Shown here piece by piece: positions 51,929-62,437 of a stretch of 64,000 nucleotides of DNA. Below the pieces are notes generated by a model. It was not told the DNA's origin, ran no database searches, and saw nothing but the letters and a program-made list of their open reading frames with translations. This DNA is from Paraburkholderia sp. UYCP14C (GTDB taxonomy: Bacteria; Pseudomonadota; Gammaproteobacteria; Burkholderiales; Burkholderiaceae): positions 1 to 64,000 of the forward strand of contig NZ_SELS01000020.1 of the NCBI RefSeq assembly GCF_004197395.1, in the 5' to 3' direction. How positions within the stretch are numbered: the stretch's first letter is position 1; every line of letters starts with the position of its first letter. A program made the translations under genes and the position numbers.

Positions 51929-52014
51929 TCGAGGTTCCCGGGATGAATATGGGCTGGAAAAGTGTCGCAAGTGTACGACGATGCCCCGCCGCCGACGAGC
52001 CTGGCAAAAACGCT

Positions 52015-52048
52015 TATTGGTAAATCGTCGATATTTTATTGATAATGT
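52015..52048. promoter_or_regulatory. AT-rich patch in divergent promoter region
   Basis: TATTGGTAAATCGTCGATAT then TTTATTGATAATGTACG is the only AT-rich stretch in this GC-rich gap between the MarR-type gene and pxpB. It likely holds a promoter or operator for one or both. No precise -10/-35 assignment can be defended. Confidence 0.35.
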
Positions 52049-52139
52049 ACGCTCCAAACGTCGCCGACTCCGTGCCGGGCATGCGCCAACGCGCTGCGCT
52101 GTCCGCCTCATTTTCCGACTCGATCCGGGCCGCCCAGTC

Positions 52140-52793
52140 ATGAGCCAACCACGAATCTTTCCGCTCGGCGATGCCGCGCTAGTCTGCGAGGCGCCGCCGC
52201 CCGCCACGCTGGAGTGCCAGCAGCGCGTGTGGGCCGCCGCCGAGGCCGCGCGCGACTGGCCGCAGGTGCTCGAAGTCGTGCCCGGCATGAACAATCTAAC
52301 GCTCGTATTCGACCCGCTCGCGACCGACGCCGACGCGCTCCGCGAGCAGTTGCTCGCGGCCTGGAACGCGGCGGCCAAAGCCGCCATAGCGGGGCGCGAC
52401 GTCGAGATTGCGGTGCAGTACGGCGGCACATTCGGCCCCGACTTGCAGGCGGTCGCCGAACATACCGGCTTGAGCGCGCGCGAGGTCGTCGAGCGTCATG
52501 CGGGCGGCGCCTACGTGGTGTTCTTTCTCGGCTTCCAGCCCGGCTTCGCCTACATGGGTGGGCTCGATGCCGCGCTGCACACGCCGCGCCGCGCGTCGCC
52601 GCGGCTCGAGGTGCCGGCGGGTTCGGTCGGCATCGGCGGCGAGCAGACCGGCATCTATCCGGCGGTGTCGCCGGGCGGCTGGCAGTTGATCGGCCGCACC
52701 GAGGTGCCGCTGTTCGATCCGGCGCGCCGTCCGCCCACCCTGCTGCAGCCCGGCGACCGGGTGCGCTTCACGATCGCGGGGATCCACGCATGA
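52140..52793 (+). CDS. pxpB: 5-oxoprolinase subunit PxpB
   Basis: A 217-aa subunit of the PxpABC ATP-dependent 5-oxoprolinase. ATG 52140. Family motifs are PLGDAALVCE at the start, VVFFLGFQPGFAYMGGLD in the middle and QTGIYPAVSPGGWQLIGRT near the end. KipI homologue. It overlaps pxpC by ATGA, the first gene of pxpB-pxpC-pxpA-DUF969-DUF979. Confidence 0.93.
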   Translation: MSQPRIFPLGDAALVCEAPPPATLECQQRVWAAAEAARDWPQVLEVVPGMNNLTLVFDPLATDADALREQLLAAWNAAAKAAIAGRDVEIAVQYGGTFGPDLQAVAEHTGLSAREVVERHAGGAYVVFFLGFQPGFAYMGGLDAALHTPRRASPRLEVPAGSVGIGGEQTGIYPAVSPGGWQLIGRTEVPLFDPARRPPTLLQPGDRVRFTIAGIHA

Positions 52794-53842
52794 TCGACGT
52801 CATCCGCGCGGGTCTCCAGACCACGATCCAGGACCTCGGCCGCCACGGCTACCGGCATCTCGGCGTCGCGATGGGTGGTGCGCTCGACCGTCTGTCGCTC
52901 GAAGTCGGCAACCGGCTGGTCGGCAACCGCCCCGACGCGGCCGGCCTCGAAATCACCTTCGGCCCGACCGTGCTGCGCTTTCTGCGCGCGACGCGCGTCG
53001 CGATCACCGGCACCGAGTTCGGCGCGACGCTCGACGGCAAACCCGTCTATTCATGGTGGAGCCTGCCGGTGCAGGCCGGCCAGGAGCTCGTGCTGAACGC
53101 GGCGAAGCGCGGCATGCGCGGCTATGTGTGCGTGGCGGGCGGCATCGACGTCTTGCCGATGCTCGGCTCGCGCAGCACGGACCTCGCCGGCCGCTTCGGC
53201 GGACTCGGCGGCCGCGCGCTCAACGACGGCGACCGCCTGCCGGTCGGCGCGCCGCCGCAGCGCGGCCACCTCGGCTTCACGCCCGAGGCGCCCGAGTTCG
53301 GCGTGAAGGCGCCCGCCTGGTGCAAGTTCGTGCTGGTCCACGAGCCGCTGCGGCGCGGCCGGCATCCGTCGGGCGTGCCGTGGGCGATACCGATCCGCGT
53401 GCTGCGCGGCCCCGAATACGACAGCTTCACGGCGGACGCGCAGCAGTCGTTCTGGTCCGACGAGTGGCTCGTCACGCCGAACAGCAACCGCATGGGCTAT
53501 CGCCTTGCCGGCACCGAACTGAAACGCACGCACAAGACCGATCTGCTGTCGCACGCGGTGCTGCCCGGCACGATCCAGGTACCGCCGAACGGCCAGCCGA
53601 TCGTGCTGATGAGCGACGCGCAGACCACCGGCGGCTATCCGAAGATCGGCGCGGTGATCCAGGCCGACCTGTGGAAGCTCGCGCAGGTGCGCCTGAACGC
53701 GGCGGTCCGTTTCATCCCGACGACGCCCTACGAGGCGCGCCAGGCTTTGCTGGAAGAACGTGCGTATCTGCGGCAGATCGATGCCGCGATCGCGATGCAT
53801 GAAGAGCGTTGCGCGCGCCAGGCGGCGCTCGCGACGCTGTAA
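52790..53842 (+). CDS. pxpC: 5-oxoprolinase subunit PxpC
   Basis: A 350-aa KipA-type subunit. ATG 52790 overlaps the pxpB stop. Motifs are [56 protein letters not shown] and [22 protein letters not shown], matching the family over its full length. It is followed by pxpA after 20 bp. Confidence 0.94.
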   Translation: MIDVIRAGLQTTIQDLGRHGYRHLGVAMGGALDRLSLEVGNRLVGNRPDAAGLEITFGPTVLRFLRATRVAITGTEFGATLDGKPVYSWWSLPVQAGQELVLNAAKRGMRGYVCVAGGIDVLPMLGSRSTDLAGRFGGLGGRALNDGDRLPVGAPPQRGHLGFTPEAPEFGVKAPAWCKFVLVHEPLRRGRHPSGVPWAIPIRVLRGPEYDSFTADAQQSFWSDEWLVTPNSNRMGYRLAGTELKRTHKTDLLSHAVLPGTIQVPPNGQPIVLMSDAQTTGGYPKIGAVIQADLWKLAQVRLNAAVRFIPTTPYEARQALLEERAYLRQIDAAIAMHEERCARQAALATL

Positions 53843-53862
53843 CAGTGAATAAAGGAGTCCCC

Positions 53863-54615
53863 ATGGAAATCGATCTGAACGCCGATCTCGGCGAAGGCTG
53901 CGGCTCCGACGAGGCGCTGCTCGACCTCGTGAGCTCGGCCAACATCGCGTGTGGCTGGCATGCGGGCGGCCCCAACGCGATGCGCGACTGCGTGCGCTGG
54001 GCCGTGCAGAAAGGCGTGTCGATCGGCGCGCATCCGAGCTTCAACGATCCCGAGAATTTCGGCCGTAAGGAAATGGATCTGCCGGCGGGGGAGATCTACG
54101 CGGGCGTGCTGTATCAGCTCGGCGCGCTGTCGGCGATCGCGCAGGCCGAGGGCGGGCGCATCGCGCACGTGAAACCGCACGGCGCGCTGTACAACCAGGC
54201 CGCGCGCGACGCGAAGATCGCCGACGCGATCGTCTCCGCGGTGCACGACTTCGATCCGTCGGTCGCGGTGTTCGCACTCGCCAACAGCGGGCTCGTCAGC
54301 GCCGCGCGCAACGCGGGCCTGACCGCGATCGAGGAAGTGTTCGCCGACCGCGGCTATCGAGCCGACGGCTCGCTCGTGCCGCGCAAGGAGCCGGGTGCGC
54401 TGCTCGACGACGAGGACGAAGTGCTCGCGCGCACGCTCACGATGATCCGCGAGCAACGCGTGAAGGCCGTCGACGGGCAATGGGTGCCGTTGAACGCGCA
54501 GACCATCTGCCTGCACGGCGATGGCCCGCACGCGCTCGCGTTCGCGCGACGCATCCGCGGCGCGCTCGCCGAGGCCGGCATCGAAGTGCACGCGGCGAGC
54601 GCCGCGCGCGTATGA
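53863..54615 (+). CDS. pxpA: 5-oxoprolinase subunit PxpA (LamB/YcsF family)
   Basis: A 250-aa subunit. ATG 53863 has AAAGGAG upstream. [17 protein letters not shown] is the hallmark N-terminus; [29 protein letters not shown] and [10 protein letters not shown] place the catalytic His and Asp residues. It completes the oxoprolinase that opens 5-oxoproline to glutamate. Confidence 0.95.
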   Translation: MEIDLNADLGEGCGSDEALLDLVSSANIACGWHAGGPNAMRDCVRWAVQKGVSIGAHPSFNDPENFGRKEMDLPAGEIYAGVLYQLGALSAIAQAEGGRIAHVKPHGALYNQAARDAKIADAIVSAVHDFDPSVAVFALANSGLVSAARNAGLTAIEEVFADRGYRADGSLVPRKEPGALLDDEDEVLARTLTMIREQRVKAVDGQWVPLNAQTICLHGDGPHALAFARRIRGALAEAGIEVHAASAARV

Positions 54616-54907
54616 GCGTTCGCATCACCGCCGTCCCCACCGCGCGCGCCGATCCGATCCGGCGCGCGTGACCGATCCAGCGCCCCGCTCCCACGCGGGG
54701 CGTTTGCCAGCCGGGGCATGAATCGCAATCGCGATGCCGGCTGCCAACCCGCGGATGCCGACGCACACGCATCCGCGGGGCAGGAAAAGAGAGTTCGACG
54801 CGGCCGCAGAGCCGCGGCAGCACGCCGGCGCATGAAGCCGCATGCACCGGTTGGTTCACGTCAGCCGCCATCCGCGGCGAAGTTGAATGACCTCTTTGGA
54901 GACCCTG
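54616..54907. other. intergenic region between pxpA and the permease pair
   Basis: 292 bp with no gene seen. It contains GCCCCGCTCCCACGCGGGGCG near 54,682-54,702, a GC-rich hairpin without a T-run. The two permease genes may still be in the same transcription unit as pxpBCA. Confidence 0.35.
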
Positions 54908-55681
54908 ATGCAGACAACCGTCAGTCTTTGGCCGCTCATCGGTGTGGCCGTGATCATCGTTGGCTTTCTGTTGCGTTTCAATCCGATGCTGATCGTGGCC
55001 GTCGCCGCGATCGTCACCGGCTTCGCCGCGCAATTCCCGCCGGAAAAGATCCTCGCGCTGATCGGCACCGGCTTCATCAAGACCCGCAACATCCCGCTGA
55101 TCATCCTGCTGCCGCTCGCGGTGATCGGCCTGCTCGAACGACACGGCCTGCGCGAGCGCGCGCAGGCGTGGATCAGCGGCATCAAGGCGGCGACCGCCGG
55201 GCGTCTGTTGATCGTCTATCTGGCAGTGCGCGAGCTGACCGCCGCGGTCGGCCTGACCGGGCTCGGCGGCCATCCGCAGATGGTGCGTCCGCTGATCGCG
55301 CCGATGGCCGAGGGCGCGACCGAAAACCGCTTCGGCAAGATTGGCGACGAGGTGCGCTTCCGGCTGCGCGCGTTCTCGGCCGCAACCGACAACGTCGGCC
55401 TCTTCTTCGGCGAGGACGTCTTCGTCGCATTCGGCGCGATCGTGCTGATGACGACCTTCCTGAAGGAAGCGGGCATCGTCGTCGAGCCGATCCACGTGGC
55501 GGTGTGGGGCATTCCGACCGCGATCAGCGCGTTCATCGTGCACGGCTTCCGGCTCTGGCTGCTCGACCGCCGGCTCGAACGTGAATTGCGCGGCAACGCG
55601 CCGGGCGGCAGTTCAAACGCGAAAGCGGCCGCGGCATCGACGCCGCCGTCGGCCACGCGCGCTACCGGAGACGAAGCATGA
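54908..55681 (+). CDS. DUF969 membrane protein (likely 5-oxoproline permease subunit)
   Basis: A 257-aa protein with about six TM segments. ATG 54908 has GGAGA upstream; ATG 54887 is an alternative. Family pattern is LWPLIGVAVIIVGFLLRFNPMLIVAVAA, then KTRNIPLIILLPLAVIGLLERHGL and AATDNVGLFFGEDVF. DUF969 and DUF979 always occur as neighbours and often next to pxp genes, so together they probably form one transporter. It overlaps DUF979 by ATGA. The tail is Ala/Ser-rich. Confidence 0.87.
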   Translation: MQTTVSLWPLIGVAVIIVGFLLRFNPMLIVAVAAIVTGFAAQFPPEKILALIGTGFIKTRNIPLIILLPLAVIGLLERHGLRERAQAWISGIKAATAGRLLIVYLAVRELTAAVGLTGLGGHPQMVRPLIAPMAEGATENRFGKIGDEVRFRLRAFSAATDNVGLFFGEDVFVAFGAIVLMTTFLKEAGIVVEPIHVAVWGIPTAISAFIVHGFRLWLLDRRLERELRGNAPGGSSNAKAAAASTPPSATRATGDEA

Positions 55682-56634
55682 CCTTCACGATCACCTATCT
55701 GTTCTGGTTGCTCGGCATCGTGCTGCTGATCGTCGGCGGCATGATCGCGACGGACCGCGAGCATCCGCGCCGCTTCACCGCGGGCGGTTTCTGGATTCTG
55801 TACGCGCTGATCTTCCTGATCGGCGACCGGCTGCCGCCGGCCGTGGTCGGCGTCGCCGTGATCGCGATGGCGCTGATCGCGGGCTTCGGCGGCGTCACCG
55901 CGGGCAAGCCGAAGACGCTGTCGCTCGAAGCGCGTCAGGCGAGCGCCGCGCGTCTGCGCAACAAGCTGTTCGTGCCCGCGCTGACGATCCCGGTCATCAC
56001 GGTGATCATCACGCTCGCGGCGAGCCATCTGGTGTTCGGCGGTGTGCCGCTGATCGAGAAGGCCAACGTCACGCTGATCGGCTTCGGCATCGGCTGCGTC
56101 ATTGCACTCGCGATCGCCTGCGTGATTACGCGCGACACGGTCGGTCAGTCGATGAAGGAAGCGCGCCGCCTCGTCGATGCGCTGTCGTGGGCCGCGGTGC
56201 TGCCGCAAATGCTCGGCATGCTCGGCCTCGTGTTCTCGGACGCAGGCGTCGGCAAGGCGGTCGCGCACGTGACCACGTCGTATATCAGCCTCGATTACCG
56301 CTTCGTCGCGGTGGCCGTGTACTGCATCGGCATGGCGCTGTTTACTATGGTGATGGGCAACGGCTTCGCCGCGTTTCCGGTGATGACGGGCGGCGTCGGC
56401 GTGCCGATTCTCGTCGGCGTGTTTCACGGTAACCCGGCGGTGATGGCCGCGATCGGCATGTTCTCGGGCTACTGCGGCACGCTGATGACGCCGATGGCCG
56501 CGAACTTCAACATGGTGCCGGTCGCGCTGCTCGAATTGCCGGACAAGAATGCGGTGATCAAGGCGCAGATTCCGACGGCGTTGACGCTGCTGGTGATCAA
56601 TATCCTGCTGTTGAATTTCCTGATGTTTTTGTAG
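55678..56634 (+). CDS. DUF979 membrane protein (partner of DUF969)
   Basis: A 318-aa protein with eight or nine TM segments. FWLLGIVLLIVGGMIATDREHPRR at the start, MVMGNGFAAFPVMTGGVGVPILVGV and FSGYCGTLMTPMAANFNMVPVALLEL near the end. Coupled by ATGA to DUF969. Predicted uptake of 5-oxoproline or a related acid is inferred from context. Confidence 0.87.
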   Translation: MTFTITYLFWLLGIVLLIVGGMIATDREHPRRFTAGGFWILYALIFLIGDRLPPAVVGVAVIAMALIAGFGGVTAGKPKTLSLEARQASAARLRNKLFVPALTIPVITVIITLAASHLVFGGVPLIEKANVTLIGFGIGCVIALAIACVITRDTVGQSMKEARRLVDALSWAAVLPQMLGMLGLVFSDAGVGKAVAHVTTSYISLDYRFVAVAVYCIGMALFTMVMGNGFAAFPVMTGGVGVPILVGVFHGNPAVMAAIGMFSGYCGTLMTPMAANFNMVPVALLELPDKNAVIKAQIPTALTLLVINILLLNFLMFL

Positions 56635-56674
56635 CGGTTGGGTCTCGATTTTCGGTTCGATTCGCGGTTGACGT

Positions 56675-56710
56675 TGCCGGGCGGCTCGCTTGCACAAGGA
56701 GCGCCCGGCA
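56675..56710 (+). terminator. hairpin after the DUF979 gene
   Basis: TGCCGGGCG (56675-56683) and CGCCCGGCA (56702-56710) form a perfect 9-bp stem with an 18-nt loop, 41 bp after the DUF979 stop. There is no T-run, so termination may need Rho. Confidence 0.35.
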
Positions 56711-56852
56711 GCGCCGAAGAGCCGTTCCAGCCCGCAATAAGCCTTCGTCTCCCCCTTCAGAAAGCCCCCGATCTGCCGTACTTCTGGACTGGACCTGCAC
56801 CAGGCCCATATTTCAGCGCGCAGGCATCGCATAACCAGTAAAAGGAGACGAA

Positions 56853-58202
56853 GTGCAGAAGGCCCACCTCACGATCAGGATCCGCATCCTGTTGATATTC
56901 GGCAGTTGCGTCGCGCTGAGCTTCCTTGCCGGCCTCGCGGGCCTCATCGGGCTGTCGCAGTTGAGCGGTGACGCGGCGGCGGCGAGCCGGACGTGGCTCA
57001 CGGCGCTGATCGCCATGGCCTGGCTCGTCACGGCGATCGCGCTCTACGGTGGTTTGCAGTTGCATCGGATCGTGTGCGGCGGCCTGATCCGGCAGCGTCG
57101 GAAATTCGAGGAGATCGCCGAAACGCTCGACGTGTCGCGGCGCGCGGCGAGCCCGCGCATGGACGAGTTCGGCCGCGGCGCGGTCGCGTTCGACGCGCTG
57201 TTGCGCCGGATCGAGCAAAACATCGTGACCGTGCGCGCGTCGACCGATTCGGTCAGCACCGCGACGCGCGAGATCGCGGCCGGCAATCTCGATCTGTCGG
57301 CGCGCACCGAGGAGCAGGCCGCGTCGCTCGAACAGACCGCGGCGAGCATGACGCAGCTCACCGAAACGGTAAAGCACAACGCCGACAATGCACGTCAGGC
57401 GAACACCCTTGCGAGCAATGCCGCGAGCATGGCCGCGAGCGGCAACGACGCGGTGCAGGCGATGGCCGCGACGATCGGCCGGATCAGCGGCAGTTCGAGC
57501 AAGATCTCGGAGATCACCGGGGTGATCGAGGGCATCGCCTTCCAGACCAACATCCTCGCGCTGAACGCGGCGGTCGAAGCCGCGCGCGCCGGCGAGCAAG
57601 GCCGCGGCTTCGCGGTCGTAGCGAGCGAGGTACGCAGCCTCGCGCAGCGCTCGGCGGCGGCCGCCAAGGAGATCAAGGAATTGATCGGCTCGTCGGTGTC
57701 GATGATCCAGGATGGCTCGACGCAGGCGGTCGAGGTCAGCACCGCGATGGGCCAGGTGACGACGGTGATCCGTCAGGTGTCGGACATCGTCGGCGAAATC
57801 GCGGCTGCGTCGGAAGAGCAGAGCCGCGGCATCGAGCAGGTCAACCAGGCCGTCAACCAGATGGACGAAGTCACGCAGCAGAACGCTGCGCTCGTCGAGC
57901 AGGCGGCCGCCGCGGCGCAGTCGCTCGAAGAACAGGCGGCGAAGCTGGCAGGCGTGGTGTCGGCGTTCAAGGTCGGTAACGGCGAGCCGTCGACGGTGCG
58001 CGGCGTCGCGCCGCAGACGCCGAAGAAGCATGCGCCCGCGTCGTCCGCGACGCGCGCCGGGCTGCCCTCGGCGCACGGCAACGCGCAGCCGAAATCCGCA
58101 CCGCTGCCGTCAGCTGAAAAGAAAGCCCCCGCCAGGACGCCGGCCGCGAAGCTCGAACCGGCACTCGCGACGACCCCCGACGCCGACTGGCAAACCTTCT
58201 GA
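56853..58202 (+). CDS. methyl-accepting chemotaxis protein without periplasmic domain
   Basis: A 449-aa chemoreceptor. GTG 56853 with AAAGGAG upstream. Two TM segments (about 10-34 and 46-68) are separated by only about 12 residues, so there is no ligand-binding domain. A HAMP-like stretch follows, then the coiled-coil signalling domain with tip [20 protein letters not shown]. The C-terminus is Pro/Ala-rich and ends DADWQTF, resembling the CheR/CheB-docking pentapeptide. It may sense membrane or cytosolic state. Confidence 0.9.
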   Translation: MQKAHLTIRIRILLIFGSCVALSFLAGLAGLIGLSQLSGDAAAASRTWLTALIAMAWLVTAIALYGGLQLHRIVCGGLIRQRRKFEEIAETLDVSRRAASPRMDEFGRGAVAFDALLRRIEQNIVTVRASTDSVSTATREIAAGNLDLSARTEEQAASLEQTAASMTQLTETVKHNADNARQANTLASNAASMAASGNDAVQAMAATIGRISGSSSKISEITGVIEGIAFQTNILALNAAVEAARAGEQGRGFAVVASEVRSLAQRSAAAAKEIKELIGSSVSMIQDGSTQAVEVSTAMGQVTTVIRQVSDIVGEIAAASEEQSRGIEQVNQAVNQMDEVTQQNAALVEQAAAAAQSLEEQAAKLAGVVSAFKVGNGEPSTVRGVAPQTPKKHAPASSATRAGLPSAHGNAQPKSAPLPSAEKKAPARTPAAKLEPALATTPDADWQTF

Positions 58203-58238
58203 TCGATCCCGACGTTACGGCTCGAGCCTCGATCCGAT

Positions 58239-59498
58239 TCACCCCGCCTCGACGACGAAGCCGTGCTGCCGCAACAGCTGCAGCACGCCCTTCGGCCCAC
58301 CCAGATGCAGCGCGCCGATCGCGACGAACACCGGCTTGTTCGGCGCGGCGTACTGCAGCATCCGCGCGACGAAGCGGCGATTGCGCTCGTAGACGATCCG
58401 GTTGTCGATCGAATCGGAGACGCGCGGGTCGCGCGCGAGCTTCTCCGATTTGGCGGCCTGCCACGCGGCGATCGCATCGGCATCGCCGACCTGCCACAGC
58501 CGATGCAGCGTGCGCACGTCCTCGACGTTCTGCGCGGGCGTCTGCACCAGATCCTGCGCGAGCATCTCACGCTGCTGCGCGGCCGACAGTCCGGTGAACG
58601 CGCGCATCTGCTGCGCGAGCGTTTCGAGTCCGACGATCTTGCCGCGCGTCTTCAGATACACGTTCTGCAATTGCGCTTCGGTGCCGTACTCGGTTTGCAG
58701 ACCGGCGGACAGCGAGTCGTAGGTCTCGACCACCAGCGACGCGAGCCACGGCCGCATCTTCTTGATCGCCTCGAGCGCGGCCGGGTTGCCGCGCAGCCGC
58801 AGCGCGAGCTTGTGCCACAGCGGCTCCGGCAGCAAACCCGGCAGGCAGTCGCGCTTGCACACGCCGTACTTCGACACGTCGTCCTGCGACACCAGCAGTT
58901 CATCGGGCGACAGTTCGAGCGCGAGCGTCGGCGACGCGGCGAGCGCCGCGAGGATCGGCGCGCGAAACGGCTGCCCCGCCGGATAGTCGACCGGATCGCC
59001 GACGTGCAGCGTGCCGAGCACGTAGATCGTGGTGTTGCCGCGCGTCGCGACATAAAACGGCATGCGCGCCGGTTGCTGGCGCACCGGTCCGCTCGCGGTG
59101 GTGCCGGGCACCGGGGGCGGCGCAACGGAAGCCGGCGGCGTGCTGGGCACCGCGACCACCGGGCCGGCTCCCTGAGCCGCCGGGGCTGGTGTATTGGCCG
59201 CCGCGCCGGCCGCGTGAGCGATGCCGGGCACGGCCGCGCCAACCGACAGCGCGCAGGCCAGACGAAAAAAACCGGACAGAAACGACGGAAGAAATACGGA
59301 GCAAAAGGCGCGCGCGAGCGCATGAACATTGGCACGGAAGAACGTGCGAGAAAACTTGCCGACGAACCTGCCAGCAAATGCGCCGCAGGGCGCGGCGCCT
59401 TCCAGCGCACGCGCCCCGCGGCGCCGCGCGAAGGCGGCTATCCAGCCGCCCTCACACAAGCGGCGCGCAAGACGACGCGCCGCCACCCCATCAGGCAT
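58239..59498 (-). CDS. TraB/GumN family protein
   Basis: About 419 aa from ATG 59498, which overlaps the DppF stop by 8 nt. The true start is uncertain: a signal-like stretch (FLSGFFRLACALSVGAAVPGIAHA) begins about 85 residues in, and no good start codon lies just before it. After a Pro/Ala-rich linker the TraB domain has FYVATRGNTTIYVLGTLHVGD, LALELSPDELL and PVFVAIGALHLGGPKGVLQLL. Related E. coli YbaP is of unknown function; a metal-dependent hydrolase role has been suggested for TraB relatives. Confidence 0.8.
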   Translation of the reverse strand: MPDGVAARRLARRLCEGGWIAAFARRRGARALEGAAPCGAFAGRFVGKFSRTFFRANVHALARAFCSVFLPSFLSGFFRLACALSVGAAVPGIAHAAGAAANTPAPAAQGAGPVVAVPSTPPASVAPPPVPGTTASGPVRQQPARMPFYVATRGNTTIYVLGTLHVGDPVDYPAGQPFRAPILAALAASPTLALELSPDELLVSQDDVSKYGVCKRDCLPGLLPEPLWHKLALRLRGNPAALEAIKKMRPWLASLVVETYDSLSAGLQTEYGTEAQLQNVYLKTRGKIVGLETLAQQMRAFTGLSAAQQREMLAQDLVQTPAQNVEDVRTLHRLWQVGDADAIAAWQAAKSEKLARDPRVSDSIDNRIVYERNRRFVARMLQYAAPNKPVFVAIGALHLGGPKGVLQLLRQHGFVVEAG

Positions 59499-60510
59499 CC
59501 ATGTCCCCCACCTCTTCGGCCCGGTGACACGAGACGAGGCGGCCGTCCACTTCACGCAGCTTCGGCTCCTCGCTGCGGCAGCGGTCGATCACGTACGGGC
59601 AGCGCTGATGGAACGTGCAGCCCGACGGCGGATTCAGCGGCGACGGCATTTCGCCTTGCAGCTTGATCTTGATCGTGCGGTCCGCCTCGAAGATCGACGG
59701 GGTCGCCGACATCAACGCGCGCGTGTACGGATGGCGCGGCTTCGAGAAGATGCGCTTCTTGTCGCCGAGTTCGGCGACGCCGCCGAAGTACATGACCATC
59801 ACGTCGTCGGCGATATGCTCGACCACCGACAGGTTGTGCGAGATGAACACGTAGCTCGTCTTGAACTCTTCCTGCAGATCCATGAACAGGTTCAGGATCT
59901 GCGCCTGGATCGACACGTCGAGCGCCGAGACCGGTTCGTCGGCGACCACGATCTGCGGATCGAGGATCATCGCCCGCGCGATCGCGACCCGCTGACGCTG
60001 GCCGCCGGAGAACATGTGCGGATAGCGCTTCGCGTGCTCGGGCCGCAGGCCGACCGTGCGCATCATCTGCGCGATGCGCTCGGCGCGCTCGGTCGCGCTC
60101 ATCTGCGTGTTGATCGCGAGCGGTTCGCCGAGCGTCTGCTCGACGGTCTTGCGCGGATTGAGCGACGCAAACGGGTTCTGGAACACCATCTGCACGCGCC
60201 GCCTGAGCGCCGCGATCTTCTCGTGATTCGCGCCGGCCACGTCTTCGCCGTCGATCAGCAGGCGGCCCGCGCTCGGCTTTTCGATCATCGTCAGCTGACG
60301 CGCGAGCGTCGACTTGCCGCAGCCGGACTCGCCGACTACCGCCAGCGTCTTGCCGCGTTCGAGCGCGAACGACACGCCGTTCAGCGCCTTCACCGTGCCG
60401 TGCGCGAACATGCCGCGCTTGACGTCGTAGTAGCGTGCGAGCTGATCGGCGACTAGCACGTGATCGCCAGTACGATCCGACTGGCGACGGGTTTCGGATA
60501 CGGTGCTCAT
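59491..60510 (-). CDS. dppF: dipeptide/oligopeptide ABC transporter ATPase DppF
   Basis: A 339-aa ATP-binding subunit. ATG 60510 overlaps the DppD stop (ATGA). Walker [12 protein letters not shown]-loop [12 protein letters not shown], signature [14 protein letters not shown], Walker [14 protein letters not shown]-loop ISHNL. The C-terminus has the OppF/DppF cysteine segment ([11 protein letters not shown], then CR). Works with DppD to power DppBC. Confidence 0.94.
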   Translation of the reverse strand: MSTVSETRRQSDRTGDHVLVADQLARYYDVKRGMFAHGTVKALNGVSFALERGKTLAVVGESGCGKSTLARQLTMIEKPSAGRLLIDGEDVAGANHEKIAALRRRVQMVFQNPFASLNPRKTVEQTLGEPLAINTQMSATERAERIAQMMRTVGLRPEHAKRYPHMFSGGQRQRVAIARAMILDPQIVVADEPVSALDVSIQAQILNLFMDLQEEFKTSYVFISHNLSVVEHIADDVMVMYFGGVAELGDKKRIFSKPRHPYTRALMSATPSIFEADRTIKIKLQGEMPSPLNPPSGCTFHQRCPYVIDRCRSEEPKLREVDGRLVSCHRAEEVGDMDA

Positions 60511-61511
60511 CGGGCGCCTCCCTGGGTGTGAACGTTGGCGTCCTTCTCGAGGTTCAGCGGCTTGATGCAGCGCACCCGCGTGAGCTCCGCGTGAGCGGGC
60601 ACCTGCGCAAGCGCCGGGCGCGCCTTCATGCAGTCGTCGACCACGTACTTGCAGCGCGGTGCGAACAGACAACCCCTCGGCCGGTCGTCGCGGCCCGGCA
60701 CCATGCCCGGCAGCGCCGCAAGCCGCACCGCGCCCACGTTGTGCTCGGGAATCGCGGCCAGCAGCGCTTCCGTGTACGGATGATGAGGCGCGGCGAAAAT
60801 GTCCGGCACCTTGTTCGTCTCGATCACCTCGCCCGCGTACATCACGGCGACGCGCTGCGCGACTTCGGAGACCACGGCCAGATCGTGCGAAATCAGCACG
60901 AGCGCCATGCCGCGTTCCTTCTGCAGGCGCATCAGCAGTTCCATGATCTGCGCCTGGATCGTCACGTCGAGCGCGGTGGTCGGCTCGTCGGCGATCAGCA
61001 GCTTCGGGTTGCAGGCGATCGCCATCGCGATCATCACGCGCTGGTTCATGCCGCCCGACATCTGATGCGGGAACGAGCCAATGCGATTCTTCGCGTCCGG
61101 GATGCTGACCTGGTCGAGCAGTTCGAGCGCGCGCTTGTCCAGCGCCGCGCCGCGCAGCCCTTCGTGCAGCTTCAGCACTTCCTTGATCTGATAGCCGACC
61201 GTGTAGCTCGGGTTCAGGCTCGTCAGCGCGTCCTGGAACACCATCGCGATGTCCTTGCCGATGATCTTGCGGCGCTGCTTCGCGGAGGCCTTCAGCAGGT
61301 TCTTGCCGTCGAAGGTGATTTCGTCGGCGGTGACTTTGCCGGGCGCGTCGATCAGGCCCATCAGCGCCATCATCGTCACGCTCTTGCCCGAGCCCGATTC
61401 GCCCACCACGCCGACTACTTCACCCGGCGCGACGTCGAGATTGATGCGGTCGACCGCGGGCAGGCCGCCGAAGTTGACCGCGAGATTGCGGATGGTCAGT
61501 AGAGTGCTCAT
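60507..61511 (-). CDS. dppD: dipeptide/oligopeptide ABC transporter ATPase DppD
   Basis: A 334-aa ATP-binding subunit. Walker [17 protein letters not shown]-loop [17 protein letters not shown], signature [14 protein letters not shown], Walker [16 protein letters not shown]-loop ISHDL. The C-terminus has the Cys-containing tail ([16 protein letters not shown]). It is 2 bp after dppC. Confidence 0.94.
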   Translation of the reverse strand: MSTLLTIRNLAVNFGGLPAVDRINLDVAPGEVVGVVGESGSGKSVTMMALMGLIDAPGKVTADEITFDGKNLLKASAKQRRKIIGKDIAMVFQDALTSLNPSYTVGYQIKEVLKLHEGLRGAALDKRALELLDQVSIPDAKNRIGSFPHQMSGGMNQRVMIAMAIACNPKLLIADEPTTALDVTIQAQIMELLMRLQKERGMALVLISHDLAVVSEVAQRVAVMYAGEVIETNKVPDIFAAPHHPYTEALLAAIPEHNVGAVRLAALPGMVPGRDDRPRGCLFAPRCKYVVDDCMKARPALAQVPAHAELTRVRCIKPLNLEKDANVHTQGGAR

Positions 61512-61513
61512 GA

Positions 61514-62437
61514 TCAGGCCATCCGTTTCAGTTTGGGGTCGAGCGCGTCACGCAGCCCGTCGCCGAGCAGGTTGATCGCAAGCACCGAGATCAGGATGGA
61601 CAGACCAGGCATCGTGACGATCCACCATGCGCTGTCGATGTAGTCGCGCGCCGACGCGAGCATCGCGCCCCACTCCGCCGACGGCGGCTGCACGCCGAGG
61701 CCGAGGAAGCCGAGCGCGGCGGCATCGAGAATCGCCGACGAAAAGCCCAGGGTTGCCTGCACGATCAGCGGCGCGGTGCAGTTCGGCAGCACCTGCGAGA
61801 ACATCAGTCGCAACGTGCTCGCACCCGCGACGCGCGAAGCGGTCACGTACTCCTTCTGCAACTCGCCCTGCGCGGACGCGCGCGTCAGACGCACGTAGCC
61901 CGGCAGCGCGACGATCGCGATCGCGAGCATCGTGTTGACGAGACCCGGACCGATGATCGCGACGACGGCGACCGCGAGCAGCAGCGACGGCAGCGCGAGC
62001 AGCACGTCCATGATGCGCATGATCGGCGTGTCGGCCCACTTCTCGAAGAACGCGGCGACGAGGCCGAGCACGATACCCGGAATCAGCGCGAGCACGACCG
62101 ACACGAAGCCGATCCAGAACGACAGCCGCGCGCCGTACATCAGACGCGAGAGGATGTCGCGGCCCGCTTCGTCGGTGCCGAGAATGAACTTCCAGTTGCC
62201 GCCGTCGAGCCAGGCGGGCGGGATCTTCACCGAGTCACGGTACTGCTCGATCGGGCTGTGCGGCGCGATCAGCGGCGCGAAGATCGCGATGAAGACCAGC
62301 ACCAGCACGATGATGCCCGCGCCGACCGCGCCGCGGTTGCGCGAGAAGTTCGCCCAGAATTCGCGTGCCGCGATGGCGCGGCCGCTCGGCGGGGTGACCG
62401 CTTGGGGGACGGTGTTTTGGATATCAGCCATTGTCAT
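61514..62437 (-). CDS. dppC: dipeptide ABC transporter permease DppC
   Basis: A 307-aa permease with about six TM segments and the BPD loop [31 protein letters not shown] at 62437 has GAGG 3-4 nt upstream; the second Met (62431) is better spaced. Starts immediately after the dppB stop. Confidence 0.93.
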   Translation of the reverse strand: MTMADIQNTVPQAVTPPSGRAIAAREFWANFSRNRGAVGAGIIVLVLVFIAIFAPLIAPHSPIEQYRDSVKIPPAWLDGGNWKFILGTDEAGRDILSRLMYGARLSFWIGFVSVVLALIPGIVLGLVAAFFEKWADTPIMRIMDVLLALPSLLLAVAVVAIIGPGLVNTMLAIAIVALPGYVRLTRASAQGELQKEYVTASRVAGASTLRLMFSQVLPNCTAPLIVQATLGFSSAILDAAALGFLGLGVQPPSAEWGAMLASARDYIDSAWWIVTMPGLSILISVLAINLLGDGLRDALDPKLKRMA

